Shown: piece by piece, positions 49,092-59,687 of the stretch | Numbering within the stretch: position 1 is the stretch's first letter | How the letters are laid out: the number at the start of each line of letters is the position of its first letter | From: Brachypodium distachyon | Taxonomy: Eukaryota > Streptophyta > Magnoliopsida > Poales > Poaceae | Direction: 5' to 3' | Assembly (NCBI RefSeq): GCF_000005505.3 | Contig: NC_016134.3 | Coordinates: 39,990,150-40,054,149 of the forward strand | DNA length: 64,000 bases | Notes under the pieces: model-generated | Database searches by the model: none | Seen by the model: the letters and a program-made list of their open reading frames with translations, nothing else | Told to the model about the DNA's origin: nothing | Program-made: the position numbers and the translations under genes

Positions 49092-49730
49092 ATATTTGCC
49101 ACTCAAAATTTGACCATATGATCAAATGCCACTTAAAATTTGGCTGTTCCAAATATGTCATTCAAATTTTGCACGGGTAACAAATATGCCACTACCGTTA
49201 GTTGACCGTTAAGTAAGAGATGAAAAGACAATTTTGCTGCCAGACATTATGTTGATTTTTCTTTTACAACAAAGTACTCATTTTAGAGAACTTATGATTC
49301 CAGTTTTATAAGATGCTAGTAACATGACATTTTGAAGTAAGTTTCAGCCATAATGATTTTGGCATGAAAAAAATAAAAATTTCAGCAACGCTTTCCTTGA
49401 TTTTACTTAACGCCTATATAAGGCGGTAAAACAATTTTTGCGAACATTAACGCAAGTACTGCATGCCCCCGCATGTTAACTGCCGCATGTCGTGGTCTGG
49501 AATCGCATTTCAGCATACGTGCTCACAAGCATTTGAACAACGTAATGTTCAAAAGATAATAGTCCAGTGTCCAAGGGTATTTCGGCCAATCTGAAAAAAT
49601 TGACAATTGACTTACCGGTCAACTAACGGTAGTGGCATATTTGTACTCCATGCAAAATTTAAGTGGCATATTTGGATATGTAAATTCTGAGTGGCATTTG
49701 AACATATGGACAATTTTCAGTGGCAAATAT
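49092..49730. mobile_element. MITE with about 130-bp terminal inverted repeats
   Basis: The left arm (49092-49220) runs ATATTTGCCACTCAAAATTT ... CCACTACCGTTAGTTGACCG. The right arm (49605-49730), read on the other strand, runs ATATTTGCCACTGAAAATTG ... CCACTACCGTTAGTTGACCG. The two arms align along their whole length with scattered substitutions. Within each arm a sub-unit around AAATGCCACT / ATATGCCAC is repeated three times. The flanks GAATTTT and GGAATTTT may be the remains of a target duplication. There is no coding capacity between the arms. Long TIRs suggest a Mutator-type non-autonomous element. Confidence 0.85.
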
Positions 49731-51022
49731 GGAATTTTTTCCTTTCTTTTTGTATGGAAGGCATGTTTCGGACTGTTTTTTTTTCGTTTTCTTTTTTTGC
49801 ATGCGGCAGCAGGCCGGGTCGCAGTACAAGGCGTCGCAGCGTGCTCAGAAAAACAAATCGGCACACAACTTTGCCCTTGCAGTTTCTCAAAAATTCTTTA
49901 TGTCTCAGTCGTTTTTCTGACCGTCTAATCCTGTCGTGTCGTCAGGATTCGTACTGAGTCACACTGTTTGTTTCGTTTGTTTGGAATTGAAGCGATATTG
50001 CGAGCGTCTCCCATCTGGGCTTTTTTGTGCTGACCCATGAGTTTGGTTAGTCTGTATTTCCTTAGGTGGGTTTTCAGTTTGTTAGCCCGTTTCCGTAACT
50101 ACCAAAGTTTGTTGGGATTTTTTGTTGAGCAATATGTAAAAGAGTAGGCTGTCCATTTTGGTTCCTCTTAACAACAAAAAAAAAAAGCTGTCCATTTCGG
50201 TTCACAGCTACATAACCGTTGTTTGTTTATCATACATTGGGCTATGAATTGTTTTGTCTTTATTTCTCTTGGTGGTGAGCACCGCTCAGCTCAATGCATT
50301 TTTTTGGTATAAGAAAAGAAAAGTTGAGAAGCCCATGAGGCAGCCTAGCTCAGTCCATTCCGATTTCCTTCCAAACAAAATTGTTTGCCACATAAAATTG
50401 ACCTACTTAACTCGACACGACGACCCGGAAGATGGCCAGCTAGCTAGCTCTAGCCTGGTGGTAGTAGCGAACTTGCGGCGTGGAAATGGGCAGCTTTGCG
50501 ATCGATCCATACGGAACATCATACTACTCCGACTGGAGTATTTTGTTCACGTATATAGTTGACCTTCTTGGATCCTGTGCTGGTCAATGCCACCCTTCAC
50601 CGCGCGCAAGAGAGGAAATATTTGCAGTAGTTGGGCGTCTGACTAGCCTTTTATTTTGATAAGTTTAGACGTGGCCAACAATTAATTTAGCTCTTGTCCA
50701 TATACGCATGCATATGAAACACGAAGTTGTGCACAGGCATACGGTGAGTTTTAGTCACCTGCTTGCAAGGAGGCTTCGAATGCAAGTCGAAGGTAAATAT
50801 TCTCATTGAACCGTCCACAAAGGTTGATCTTTTCACGGTTTCACCTGTCCTACTCAACCTTTCTCCTCTCGTACATCTTCTCCTTATTACAACCGCGAAA
50901 CCAATGCAAGATGAACAAAAGATCGCAGCCAGAGACACTCAGACACACAGGACGTAGTTTTTCCTGATGATGAAACACTAACATGCATCTACGATTACCT
51001 TCTTGATTAGTGAACAGCGAGG
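49731..51022. other. Upstream region of the DUF707 pseudogene
   Basis: No gene is recognised. Homopolymer T runs and short AT-rich repeats occur up to 50250. 50780-51022 looks like promoter/leader sequence of the following plus-strand gene, with no certain TATA box. Confidence 0.35.
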
Positions 51023-51114
51023 ATGAAACTAGCCCCGGTTCTGACGGTGTTATCCGCCGCGGCGATTGGATTCTTCATCGGCATTTCTTTTCCGATAGAG
51101 ATCACCCAAGGGGC

Positions 51115-51137
51115 GCGCGCGCGCGCGCGTCTCTCTC

Positions 51138-51168
<31 letters not shown>

Positions 51169-51172
51169 GTGT
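51115..51172. repeat. Compound microsatellite at the DUF707 exon 1 donor
   Basis: Runs of GC, TC, TA and TG dinucleotides follow each other (GCGCGCGCGCGCGC, TCTCTCTC, TATATATATATA, TGTGTGTGTGTGTG). It begins 6 bases after codon CAA, where a CAG|GT donor is expected, and no GT donor is left there. Confidence 0.9.
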
Positions 51173-52017
51173 AATTTCGTACTGTATATATTTTCATTGT
51201 CTATTACACAGGTCAATTTTAATTTGAGCTAATAAACTTCATTACAATTGCGGAACAACGCATGCATGCAGCTACGTCCCGGCGTGTTCCCTTGCATTGG
51301 CGGCAGTACGGCAAACTCGAGCTCCAGTGACTACAGCATATTAGGCAGACTCTGGGCGCCATTCACGAACAACTCTCTGAGTTCCATCAGCTCAAACGGT
51401 ACTACGGAGGTACGTGGGCACGTGCCACCCGGAAATTCTAAATAAATCGCACTTTCAGAGGTGGTACCTATAAATTCTGAACTTCTGAATGTCCAAATGC
51501 TCGCTGGTGCAAAACTGGATATCAACGAGTCTTTCTAAATTAAAAGAAAGCCCCTAACGAGAAAACAAACCCTTGTTTAATTTCCTCGAGAATACGTGAG
51601 ATCCTTGTCATCTTTTTTTAGGAAACTTTTTTTTTTTGAAAGGGAGCGAGAGGATTGTCATCCTCACTACATTAATGGTTGTGTGCATTGATCTATGCAG
51701 AGACCGGGAGTGTTTTCTTTTTCGAAAAAAAAACAATCCTCACTACATGAATAAATTTGAAAATTCATAGCTCATACGTGCAAGTATGCAACGATTAAGG
51801 AATAAAACTGACCAAAATGTGTCTTGTTGTGGCCGGCTGTAGAATCTCGAGGTGCAAGAAAATCTTAAGGGTACGGAGAGGAGGTTACCACGATCTTCAC
51901 CTGCGCCGGCTGTGGGGAGCCCCAAGCGAGGTATGTCGTGTTTCCCTGATTGTGACGTTAATCTTATTTTTCTTTTAGCAGGGACTTTAATCTTAGTTAA
52001 TTTACTACTCTACGTAC

Positions 52018-52130
52018 TACTATCTCTCATACTAAATAGTTGATTCAAATTTGCTCAAATATGAATGTATCTATTCTTAAAAAGCGTTTAGATACATGTA
52101 ATATTTCGACAACAATTTAAGATCGGAGAG
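52018..52130. mobile_element. Degenerate Stowaway MITE in DUF707 intron 3
   Basis: Left CTATCTCTCATACTAAATAG, right AATTTAAGATCGGAGAGAC, with the ATACATGTAATATTTCGACA core shared with the copy at 57741-57827. Confidence 0.7.
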
Positions 52131-52680
52131 ACTACCTTTTTTTTCCTATAGTACAATCCCGCGACCTTGTTCCGCTATCATCAAGATAACGAAATAAACA
52201 ATTCATTACTTCCTTCACTCCAATTTTATGTCGCGTTAGCATAGCACTAGATGATTTTCATCATCCTACGGTGTTTTGATCCGCGAAGGACGAGCCCGCT
52301 CGCAAATACCTCCTGGCTCTGGGAGTAGGGCTCGAGCAGAAAGCCAATGTCGACTTAACTGTTCGGAAGGTAATTTATAATTAACAAGTGTTCCCCTTTA
52401 GGAACTTTGTGACATCATCATTCATCATGCACAGATCTGGTGGTGGTTATGCATGCAGTTCCTCGCCAGGGATAACTTCGACGTGGCGTTGTTCCACTAC
52501 GACGGCCACACCACGGAGTGGGACGACGAGTTCGACTGGTCCAAGCGGGCCGTCCACGTCAGCGCCAGGAAGTAGACCAAATGGTGAGCATATGCATCGA
52601 TCCTTTTTGGAACAAGAGATTTATTGATCGTTCGACTGACACACGGGACGGGAGATCTCTCTGGTGGATATATTCAGGTG

Positions 52681-55600
52681 CGGCGCTGCTATACGTACGA
52701 CGATTAAATCGTCGTACGTCTGCGTACGACGCTGTGTGGCGTCCATATCGATCTCCTTCCCGTCTGTTTCCCGTTCCCGTACCAAACTCAGGACGAATTT
52801 AAGCACGAGCCCAGGACGAATCTAAGGTACCTTGCGCGCGTGAGGCTAGGATCTGTTCCCCTCCGGACCAACCCTGGCACTCAATCTCTGACCATGATCT
52901 GTCCGTGCGGGATTACATTTTCCCCTCCAATTAGAGCTACTGATTGAACGAGAATTTCAGAACATTTTTCAGTCATCAGTTTCGTTCAGTCATATATATA
53001 TTGAACTAGAGAACATAGTTCAGTGCCATGTAGCATACATGCTAATGTCAGTCATATAAAACCACGGTTACATTAATAAAAATAAAATTAGCATCCAGTG
53101 CTATCAATCAGGCTGTCCAATTCATTTAGAAGTACTTTGGAGCATGCATTCTCTCAGTCGTTCAGGGTAGCAGATAGCAGATCCAATACATCTTTCTTTC
53201 CCTTAAAAAATTAAATGACATAATTAGCCATCAATAAAACCTTTCTGTCAACTATAAATAACTAATAGCATAAGTGTAGCACCTGGAGAATATCAATGTA
53301 AGAATTGATCTGAATTGGTGTAGCAGGTTCATTTGTTTGGAGTACCTGAAACAAGCACAAGCAGCAATGCTTGAGTATCGCATATATTAGTATAGTAATG
53401 TATAATTGCAACTGCTCAAATCAAAATGCCTGAAACTCATTTGGAAAGAAACAAGCACTTTGAGCCTCATATCCTTCACAGAGAGTATTTCCCTAAAGAA
53501 AAAGGTTTGTTCATAAAATGAAATGTGCTAAAACAATTTAGTTGCTACATCTGAATGAAATATCACCTTTGTCTGCTGTGAACTCCCGAGATTATTGTCT
53601 TTCCCATTTTTAGATTTCTTGCTGCACTTTTGCTATAAGGTAGTTCTTCACTTTAGCATGTTATAACAGCAAGAAATAATATAACAATTTTTTTTAAACT
53701 TTTCGGTCCCCGCTGCTTCTTCGCTCTCAATCGTTTGACCACTTGATCTACTTTAGATTCCTTTCTCTTTGAACGAGGGCGACCTACCCTGCGAGCAGGG
53801 ATTGGGCTGAGTACGATTTTTTCCTTGTTTGACATTGTTTCTTCATGCTTCTTAGTTTGATCCTCCTCCTGTACTTCCTGGCTAGCACGGTGTGCATCAA
53901 TCTTTATTTGCAACTGACCAAGACCATCCATCACCAATGCATACAATGCATCCGACTCTGCCCCATTCTCCGCCACTTCACGGGAACGCTTGCACAGATT
54001 ATCATAGCGTTGCACAAGTGGTGTATTCAGCATATCATCATAGGAGCATTTAATAAATGTGTGTTTGCGCTTAAAATCCTTTCGCCATCGCTGCAATATA
54101 TACCTAGAAGGTACTTCTGTGATCTCCATGAGAGCAAGAACAGAAAGGATGTGGCTACACAAGATGCCTCGAAATTCAAAAAGCCTACAACCACACTGCA
54201 CATCACATTCCCCTTGGTCGAACAAGACAGCGAACTCTGAAATAATCCTTTTGTCTTTAATCTCACCATCCTCTCCTTCAAAAAAAATCTTGCGGTCCTC
54301 TCTGACTCTAAATGTAAAAAGTGACCCTTCTTTGTTCACTTGGGTTGGATAGCAATAGATTTTACCTCTCAATTGCTCTTGAAACTCTTTAAATTTTGCA
54401 TTGGTATATGTTTCCTGAAATTGCCTCTCGAAGTCGTAGTGAGTAATGCATGGAATGACCTCTTGGAACGACTTAGAATCAGCCTTGTTTTCTTTCTCCA
54501 CCTTGTCCCTTAGTGCATTCTCATACTGCTCCACAAATTGCTTCAGAGTTGTTCTAGCATTGACATAGCCATCGAAGAAAGCATTCACACTCTCACTCCT
54601 TTGTGTTGAAGACATTCCTGCCCAAAAAGTATCTTTTACATACGCCGGTACCCATCGATATTTATTGCTGTATAAACCAGCAAGCCATTCATTGTCCTAA
54701 AGCTCATATTTCTTGATCATCTTCAGCCAAGCTTCATCAAAATCATGCTTGGTCAAGGAATCATATACCGCATTTGACATCGTATATTTAATGTTCTCAT
54801 ACTTTTCATACCCACTAAGCTTTTCAGGAATCTTTTTCATGATATGCCATATACACCATCTATGACGAGCTTGAGGGAAAACTTCTTCAATAGCATTCTG
54901 CATTGCTTTGCACTGGTATGTGATTATAGCATTAGGTGCTTTGTTTGACATACAACATAACCAAGATTTAAATAACCAAACAAAAGTCTTAGTGTCTTCA
55001 TTAGACAAAAGACCACAACCTAATAGAACTGATTCTCCATGATGATTTACGCCAACAAAAGGAGCAAACGGCATGCTATATTTGTTTGTCAAGTATGTGG
55101 TGTAAAATGTGATGACATCCCAATAAGATTCATATGTAGTCCTGCTTCTTGCATCTGCCCAAAAGACATTTCTCAGTCATCCATTCTCAGCGACATCCAT
55201 AACATGGAAAAAGTCTGGATCTTTTGACTGTATACGGAGAAAATATTGATAAACAGCATGTGCATCTCCGGCACCAAGCTTCAGCCTTCTCTTCTCTTGC
55301 AAATAGTTCTTGCACTCCTTTTCACCAAATTCGAGTTGTTCATAGCCGCCAGCTTCCATAACAAGAGAACCAAAATTCTTATTCATACGGATTCCTGCTT
55401 GATCATTCAGTTCTAGCATTCTCTTGGCATGCAAGTCCAGTTTCTTATGACACCTTAGAAATCTGGATTTGCTTGGACTTGTAGGATGATTGTGGTCAAG
55501 CGTAACCGAAGTAATGCAGAACTTTTCTCCACGACGAGCAAACTTAACCTTTGCTGGACATTGCATCCTTGTCGATGGATTAGGATTAAACGAGTTTTTT

Positions 55601-56341
55601 GATGAGTACTGAGCCTTACCTTGTCTACTACAAGCAAGAGTAAAATAATTAAGCTTTCTATCATCACCGTGTCTAGCAGTTCTTCTTACTACACCAAAGT
55701 CCTTTGTTTTGGCATAACCTTTGTAGAACCTAATGGCATCATCCTCGCTATCGAACATAATCCCCTTCTTAGGTTGGTCATCCAAAGAATCCCCAATCTC
55801 TTCCAGGATAAAAGCATCTTCATCATCTTCGTGAAATACTCCATTATGTTGATCTGCTACTTCATCCGAAGGCAAATTTGACTCCATAACCTACCTAAAT
55901 TTGCCAATAAAAAGATCAAAGATGCTGCTAGCCGAATCCTATAAAAGTATGAACTTTTATAGATTGGATCAAAATAATGCAAAAGAAATCAGGGTATCTG
56001 TTAGGACACAAACATACCTCGTTTTGTTTGATCTTTCGATCTGACTTCTCTGTAGTGCTGCAGATTATGCCTTAGTTAGATTGATATGCAGATCAGCAAG
56101 AGATGGATTGTGAAGATGGACCACCATGTTTTGGAGGAAAGAGGAGGAGGCGTGAAAGTTGTGGATGGGAGAGGAGTCGTGGAGAAATTTCTGTTCGGCT
56201 TCTGATGCCGATTTTAGTGGGGGCAGAGAGGCCGTTTGGGCTTTGGATGTGGGCTGGGCCTCGGCATGGTAAGCCTAGCAGCGCACGAAGCCGACGTCGT
56301 ACAGGTATCGGAGAAAAATCGTCGTACGTGAAGCAATTTCG
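52681..56341 (-). mobile_element. Complete FAR1-type Mutator-like element with 9-bp target duplication
   Basis: 3661 bp flanked by direct repeats ATTCAGGTG at 52672-52680 and 56342-56350. The ends are imperfect inverted repeats of about 25 bases: left CGGCGCTGCTATACGTACGA, right (other strand) CGAAATTGCTTCACGTACGA, both continuing CGATT. The 13-mer ACGTACGACGATT is identical at both ends, and on the left it is followed by its own reverse complement (52693-52719). Nine-base duplications and a FAR1/MURA-like transposase define a Mutator superfamily element. It carries one transposase gene on the minus strand and about 0.9 kb of non-coding DNA on the left side. Confidence 0.93.
53653..55887 (-). 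pseudogene. FAR1/FHY3-like MULE transposase, inactivated
   Basis: A single open path of about 744 codons from the ATG at 55887 interrupted by two in-frame stops: TGA at 55177-55179 (between VAENG and LRNVFWADA) and TAG at 54697-54699 (between KKYEL and DNEWLAGL). Domains in order: FAR1 DNA-binding region (FYKGYAKTKDFGVVRR ... CPAKVKF ... LDHNHP), MULE transposase core (WADARSR, PFVGVNHHGESVLLG, CKAMQNAIEEVFPQARHRWC) and a SWIM zinc finger (CGCRLFEFRGILCSH). The residue before QCKAMQNAI is Tyr (TAC, 54916-54918) where these transposases have the second catalytic Asp, so the enzyme would be dead even without the stops. The basic tail RRVGRPRSKRK looks like an AT-hook/NLS. Confidence 0.92.
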
Positions 56342-57740
56342 ATTCAGGTGGTTCGCGAAGAGTACGTGTGGTGGCGGCGTATGAGTACGTGTTCGTGTAG
56401 GACGAGTACCTCAGGGTGGAGACCTTCGACCCGGAAGAGTACATCCGGATCGCCATTCGCCAAGAAGCACGGGCTGGAGATCTCGCAGCCGGGGCTGGAC
56501 CCGGACCCAACCAGAGGGACCAGGACGTACGACGTCAACTTGAGACGGAACGGCAGCGAGATGCCAAGTACGTACTACTAGTATACTAGTATGCACGATA
56601 ATAATTTTTAAATACAATGTCTTAAATCTCGGTTGACGTATCAAAACTGTTGATTAAGACTTGAGGATCATTCTTATATCCTCATCGATCTCCTAAGTAC
56701 TGTCGTTGGATTTAGATCTGACGGCAAAATACTTCGACTGATTTAACTAAAATCAAGCGATTTCGCACTAGCCACCGACCAAAAAATAAACTTGGTGGGT
56801 GATTTTGGCATGCACAGAAAGGATGTCCGCTGCCGCGAAGCGAACTGGGGGCCATCGTGCAGCGGGTAAACCTACTCTCCCTTTTCATCCACCAGGTCGT
56901 TCCTGTATGTGAAGATGTGAAGGCACTGAATTATAAGACTGCAATTCATGCAGGTTCGTGGAGGTGATGGCGCCGGTCTTCTCCAGGGAAGCCTGGAGAT
57001 GCGTCTGGCATTTGATCCAGGTATTGAAATAGAATTGACTAGTAGTACTCCCTAATATCCAAATGCTTAGGCGCATCGACCATCGACCACAGCATTATCT
57101 GACTGAAAATCTATTACAGAATGACCTAGACCATGCATGGGGTCTCGACTTCAACTTCCGAAGATGCGTAGACGTAAGTTTGCCTTTCACAGAATAATGC
57201 ACAAGCACTACACTTAAAAAATTGTCTGTCCATGACAGATACATGATCAATCTGAAATTTCACAGGATCCTAAAGAACAGATGGATATCGTCGACGCGCA
57301 GTACATAGCACATCATGCTGTTAAGACGCTTTTTGGCCAGGTAATCAACAAGTGTGCCGATCCGTTTCTTCCCACACCTTATTGAGAAGTTTGCAAATGA
57401 GCTTCTAGCGTAAGCTAGAAGTTCTAGCAGCACTCCTTTTATCCTAGGTTCAACTCCCATTGTGAACGAATTTCATGCCTGATGGTTAAAAAAGTCCACT
57501 TGTCTGTAACGTGTCTTCTGCTTCAACATATACCACGGTGGGCCTAGTTTTCTTTTATTGAAAAGCTTCACTTAATGGGAATTTTTCTTTCTCTTGGCAG
57601 GGTAATGAAGAAAAGCAAGCTAACAGTGATATCGTATGTATTGTTTTTCTCAACAAATTATTAGTATTTGAATTGTAGTACTCCGTACTAACTCGATCAA
57701 GTTTGTTCGTGCTTGATCTCAGTATCTCACATATCATATA

Positions 57741-57827
57741 CTCCCTCTGTCTCGTATAATGTATCTATACCCAAAAAAACGTTTAGATACATGTAATATT
57801 TCGTCACTTAGCATGGGCCGGACGGAG
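57741..57827. mobile_element. Stowaway MITE in DUF707 intron 11
   Basis: Ends CTCCCTCTGTCTCGTATAAT and CATGGGCCGGACGGAG, flanked by TA on both sides, about 87 bp. Confidence 0.85.
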
Positions 57828-58021
57828 TATATATATTAGTTCAAAGAGAGGAAACACATAAACTGAAGCTAATAATGTTGTGTGTCGGTGCCCTTCTCTA
57901 GGTGAGTGCCCGGCAACGGGATGAGATGCGCATCTTCGGTGACAGACTTGCCAGCGCCGACGAAAAAGAGCGCGCCAACTCTAATTCCCTTCAGAAATCA
58001 GCAGATGATCATCATCCCTAA

Positions 58022-58527
58022 ACTACAAGATATGGAGTAAGGTGATAACAAAAGAAAAGGTTGCGGACTTTAAATGAAGATCCTGGTCCGTGGGAGAAGC
58101 ATGAGATGGTTTAGGAGGGTCGTCTGTAACTCTGTATACAACTTTTGTGGCACCGGTCTGTTCTGCAAAAGACTATTTACACTCCGTACTGGATTGGTTC
58201 ATTCACTGTTCTATTTTCTCTGGACAATGACTTGTGGTTACTTACCATAGCTTAGTGTTAGACGTGCACCTCTACGATCTACCATCATGAATCTCGCCTA
58301 TTAGTTCTTGCGTACCGGAGCATGCACCAGCGCATAATCAGTCATCGATCAACAATTTGAGCATGTCTCTGTGACTGTGACTGGTAATGTTTAATCAGGT
58401 TTTATTTTCTTCTTCAGTGTTAACTGCTTCATTACATGGGACCTCGAGCATGTGATGTATATATCAAGCTATCCTCTGTTAGCATAATCTTGAGTTTGAG
58501 TCTAGTTAGGAGCATGTGTGTGTGTGT
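58022..58527. other. 3' UTR and downstream DNA of the DUF707 pseudogene
   Basis: No gene. A TG-run at 58514-58527 directly precedes the CACTA terminus. Confidence 0.4.
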
Positions 58528-58727
58528 CACTACTACAAAACGGTCCATATGCAACAGAACATCAGTAACGGGTCAGCACGACCGTTACTGATGAACAACA
58601 TCAGTGTCGGTCGCGGCCGCGACCGTTACTGATGAACAGAGCGGGGTCTGCCTGTCCCTGCCCAGCCATACATCAGCGGCGGTCGCGTGAGGCGACCACC
58701 CCTGATGAACCATCATACCTCGTGAAA
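58528..58727. mobile_element. CACTA terminus with inverted subterminal repeats, truncated
   Basis: CACTACTACAAAACGGTCC begins at 58528, a standard CACTA end. It is followed by a hairpin pair CATCAGTAACGG / CCGTTACTGATG (58560-58596) and further copies at about 58604-58634 and 58671-58709. The repeats stop at about 58727, where gypsy reverse-transcriptase sequence begins. The opposite CACTA end was not found in the window. Confidence 0.8.
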
Positions 58728-58955
58728 AATTTAGGGACTACAACAGGGTTTGCTAACCAAGTAGGGTACAACACTTTCCTGATCGCCCCGGCGTTCTTGA
58801 GCTTCTGCACTTCCTGCTGGATGAAGTCCTTGCGTTCTTGTGCTTGCTGGCGAACCTTCTGCTTGACAGGCCGCGCGTCCGGCCGCACCGCCAGCCGATG
58901 CTCGATCACCTTCCTAGGGACTCCGGAAAGATCTGACGGCTCCCAAGCGAACACG

Positions 58956-59684
58956 TCAGAGTTCTCCCGGAGGAAGGCAACGAGGGCGCTTTCCTATTTG
59001 TCGCCGAGAGACCTTGGTGCCCTCCTCCTTCAGCTTCGTGCTCTTGCTTACGCGCGGGCTGGAGCTGGAGCTGCCCCCGGCATCCTGCCCGGGAGCGACT
59101 CGCGCCTTCTTCTGTGCGGGTTGTTCACCCGCAAGTGGATCCTCGCTCCCGGCAACGTCGTAGTCGCCGGGATCCGTCACTGCGGGGGTCTTCACGACCT
59201 CGCCCACGCACCAATCAGAGTCCTTCAGGTCGCACTTGATGGAGAGAACGACGTATGTTGACAGCATCTTCATCACGCCGTAAGCGCAATGCGTTGCCGC
59301 AATGAACTTGATCAGCGCTGGCCGACCAATGATCCCGTTGTACGGCAACGGGGTGTGAGCCACATCGAAAATGATGTGCTCAGTCCGGAACGCTTCCCGG
59401 GAACCGAAGGTCACTGGGAGCGTGATTCGCCCCATGGGCTGCACCACTCCGGGATTGATCCCCCGGAACAGGTCGGTGGGCTTCATCTGCTCCAGGGGGA
59501 GCTGAAGCTTTTCCACCAGCTTGGCGGACAGCACGTTGAGGCTTGCCCCGCTATTCACCAGTATCTTGGTCACCGTCACGTTGTTTATGATCGGCGACAC
59601 TACGAGGGGGAGCATCCCTGAACCCAAGGGACGGATCGGGTGATCGTCCGAGTTGAAGGTGATCGGCACATGCGACCACCTCAA
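58956..59684 (-). pseudogene. Gypsy retropepsin (protease) segment
   Basis: About 242 codons in the same frame as gag but separated from it by a TAA at 59688-59690. The active-site motif reads ILVNSGASLNVL, with Asn in place of the catalytic Asp. The second flap part IIFDVAHTPLPYNGIIGRP is intact. After a Ser/Lys-rich linker the frame shifts near 58990 into the RT leader (DVFAWEPSDLSGVP). Confidence 0.82.
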
Positions 59685-59687
59685 CGG

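Larger units (their letters stand above)
51023..58021 (+). pseudogene. DUF707 family gene, inactivated and split by a Mutator element
   Basis: Twelve exon remnants: 51023-51108, 51272-51409, 51843-51930, 52289-52369, 52459-52583, 56348-56571, 56818-56865, 56954-57020, 57120-57173, 57266-57340, 57601-57633, 57902-58021. They encode the signal anchor (LSAAAIGFFIGISFPIEIT), DLHLRRLWG, KYLLALGVG, FHYDGHTTEWDDEFDWSKRA, KKHGLEISQPGLDP, GFVEVMAPVFSREAWRCVWH, WGLDFNFRRC and DIVDAQYIAHH, in the order of plant DUF707 proteins (function unknown; Golgi/endomembrane type II layout). Lesions: exon 1 donor lost, frameshift in exon 3, TAG at 52573-52575, a short deletion near 56363, TAG at 56398-56400, a 7-base insertion (frame +1) near 56449-56461. 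Exons 7-12 remain open. Confidence 0.92.

Noticed and set aside
56103..56384. Frame MDCEDGPPCFGG... at the right side of the MULE
   Set aside because: It crosses the transposon end, the target duplication and the exon 6 border, so it cannot be a real gene.
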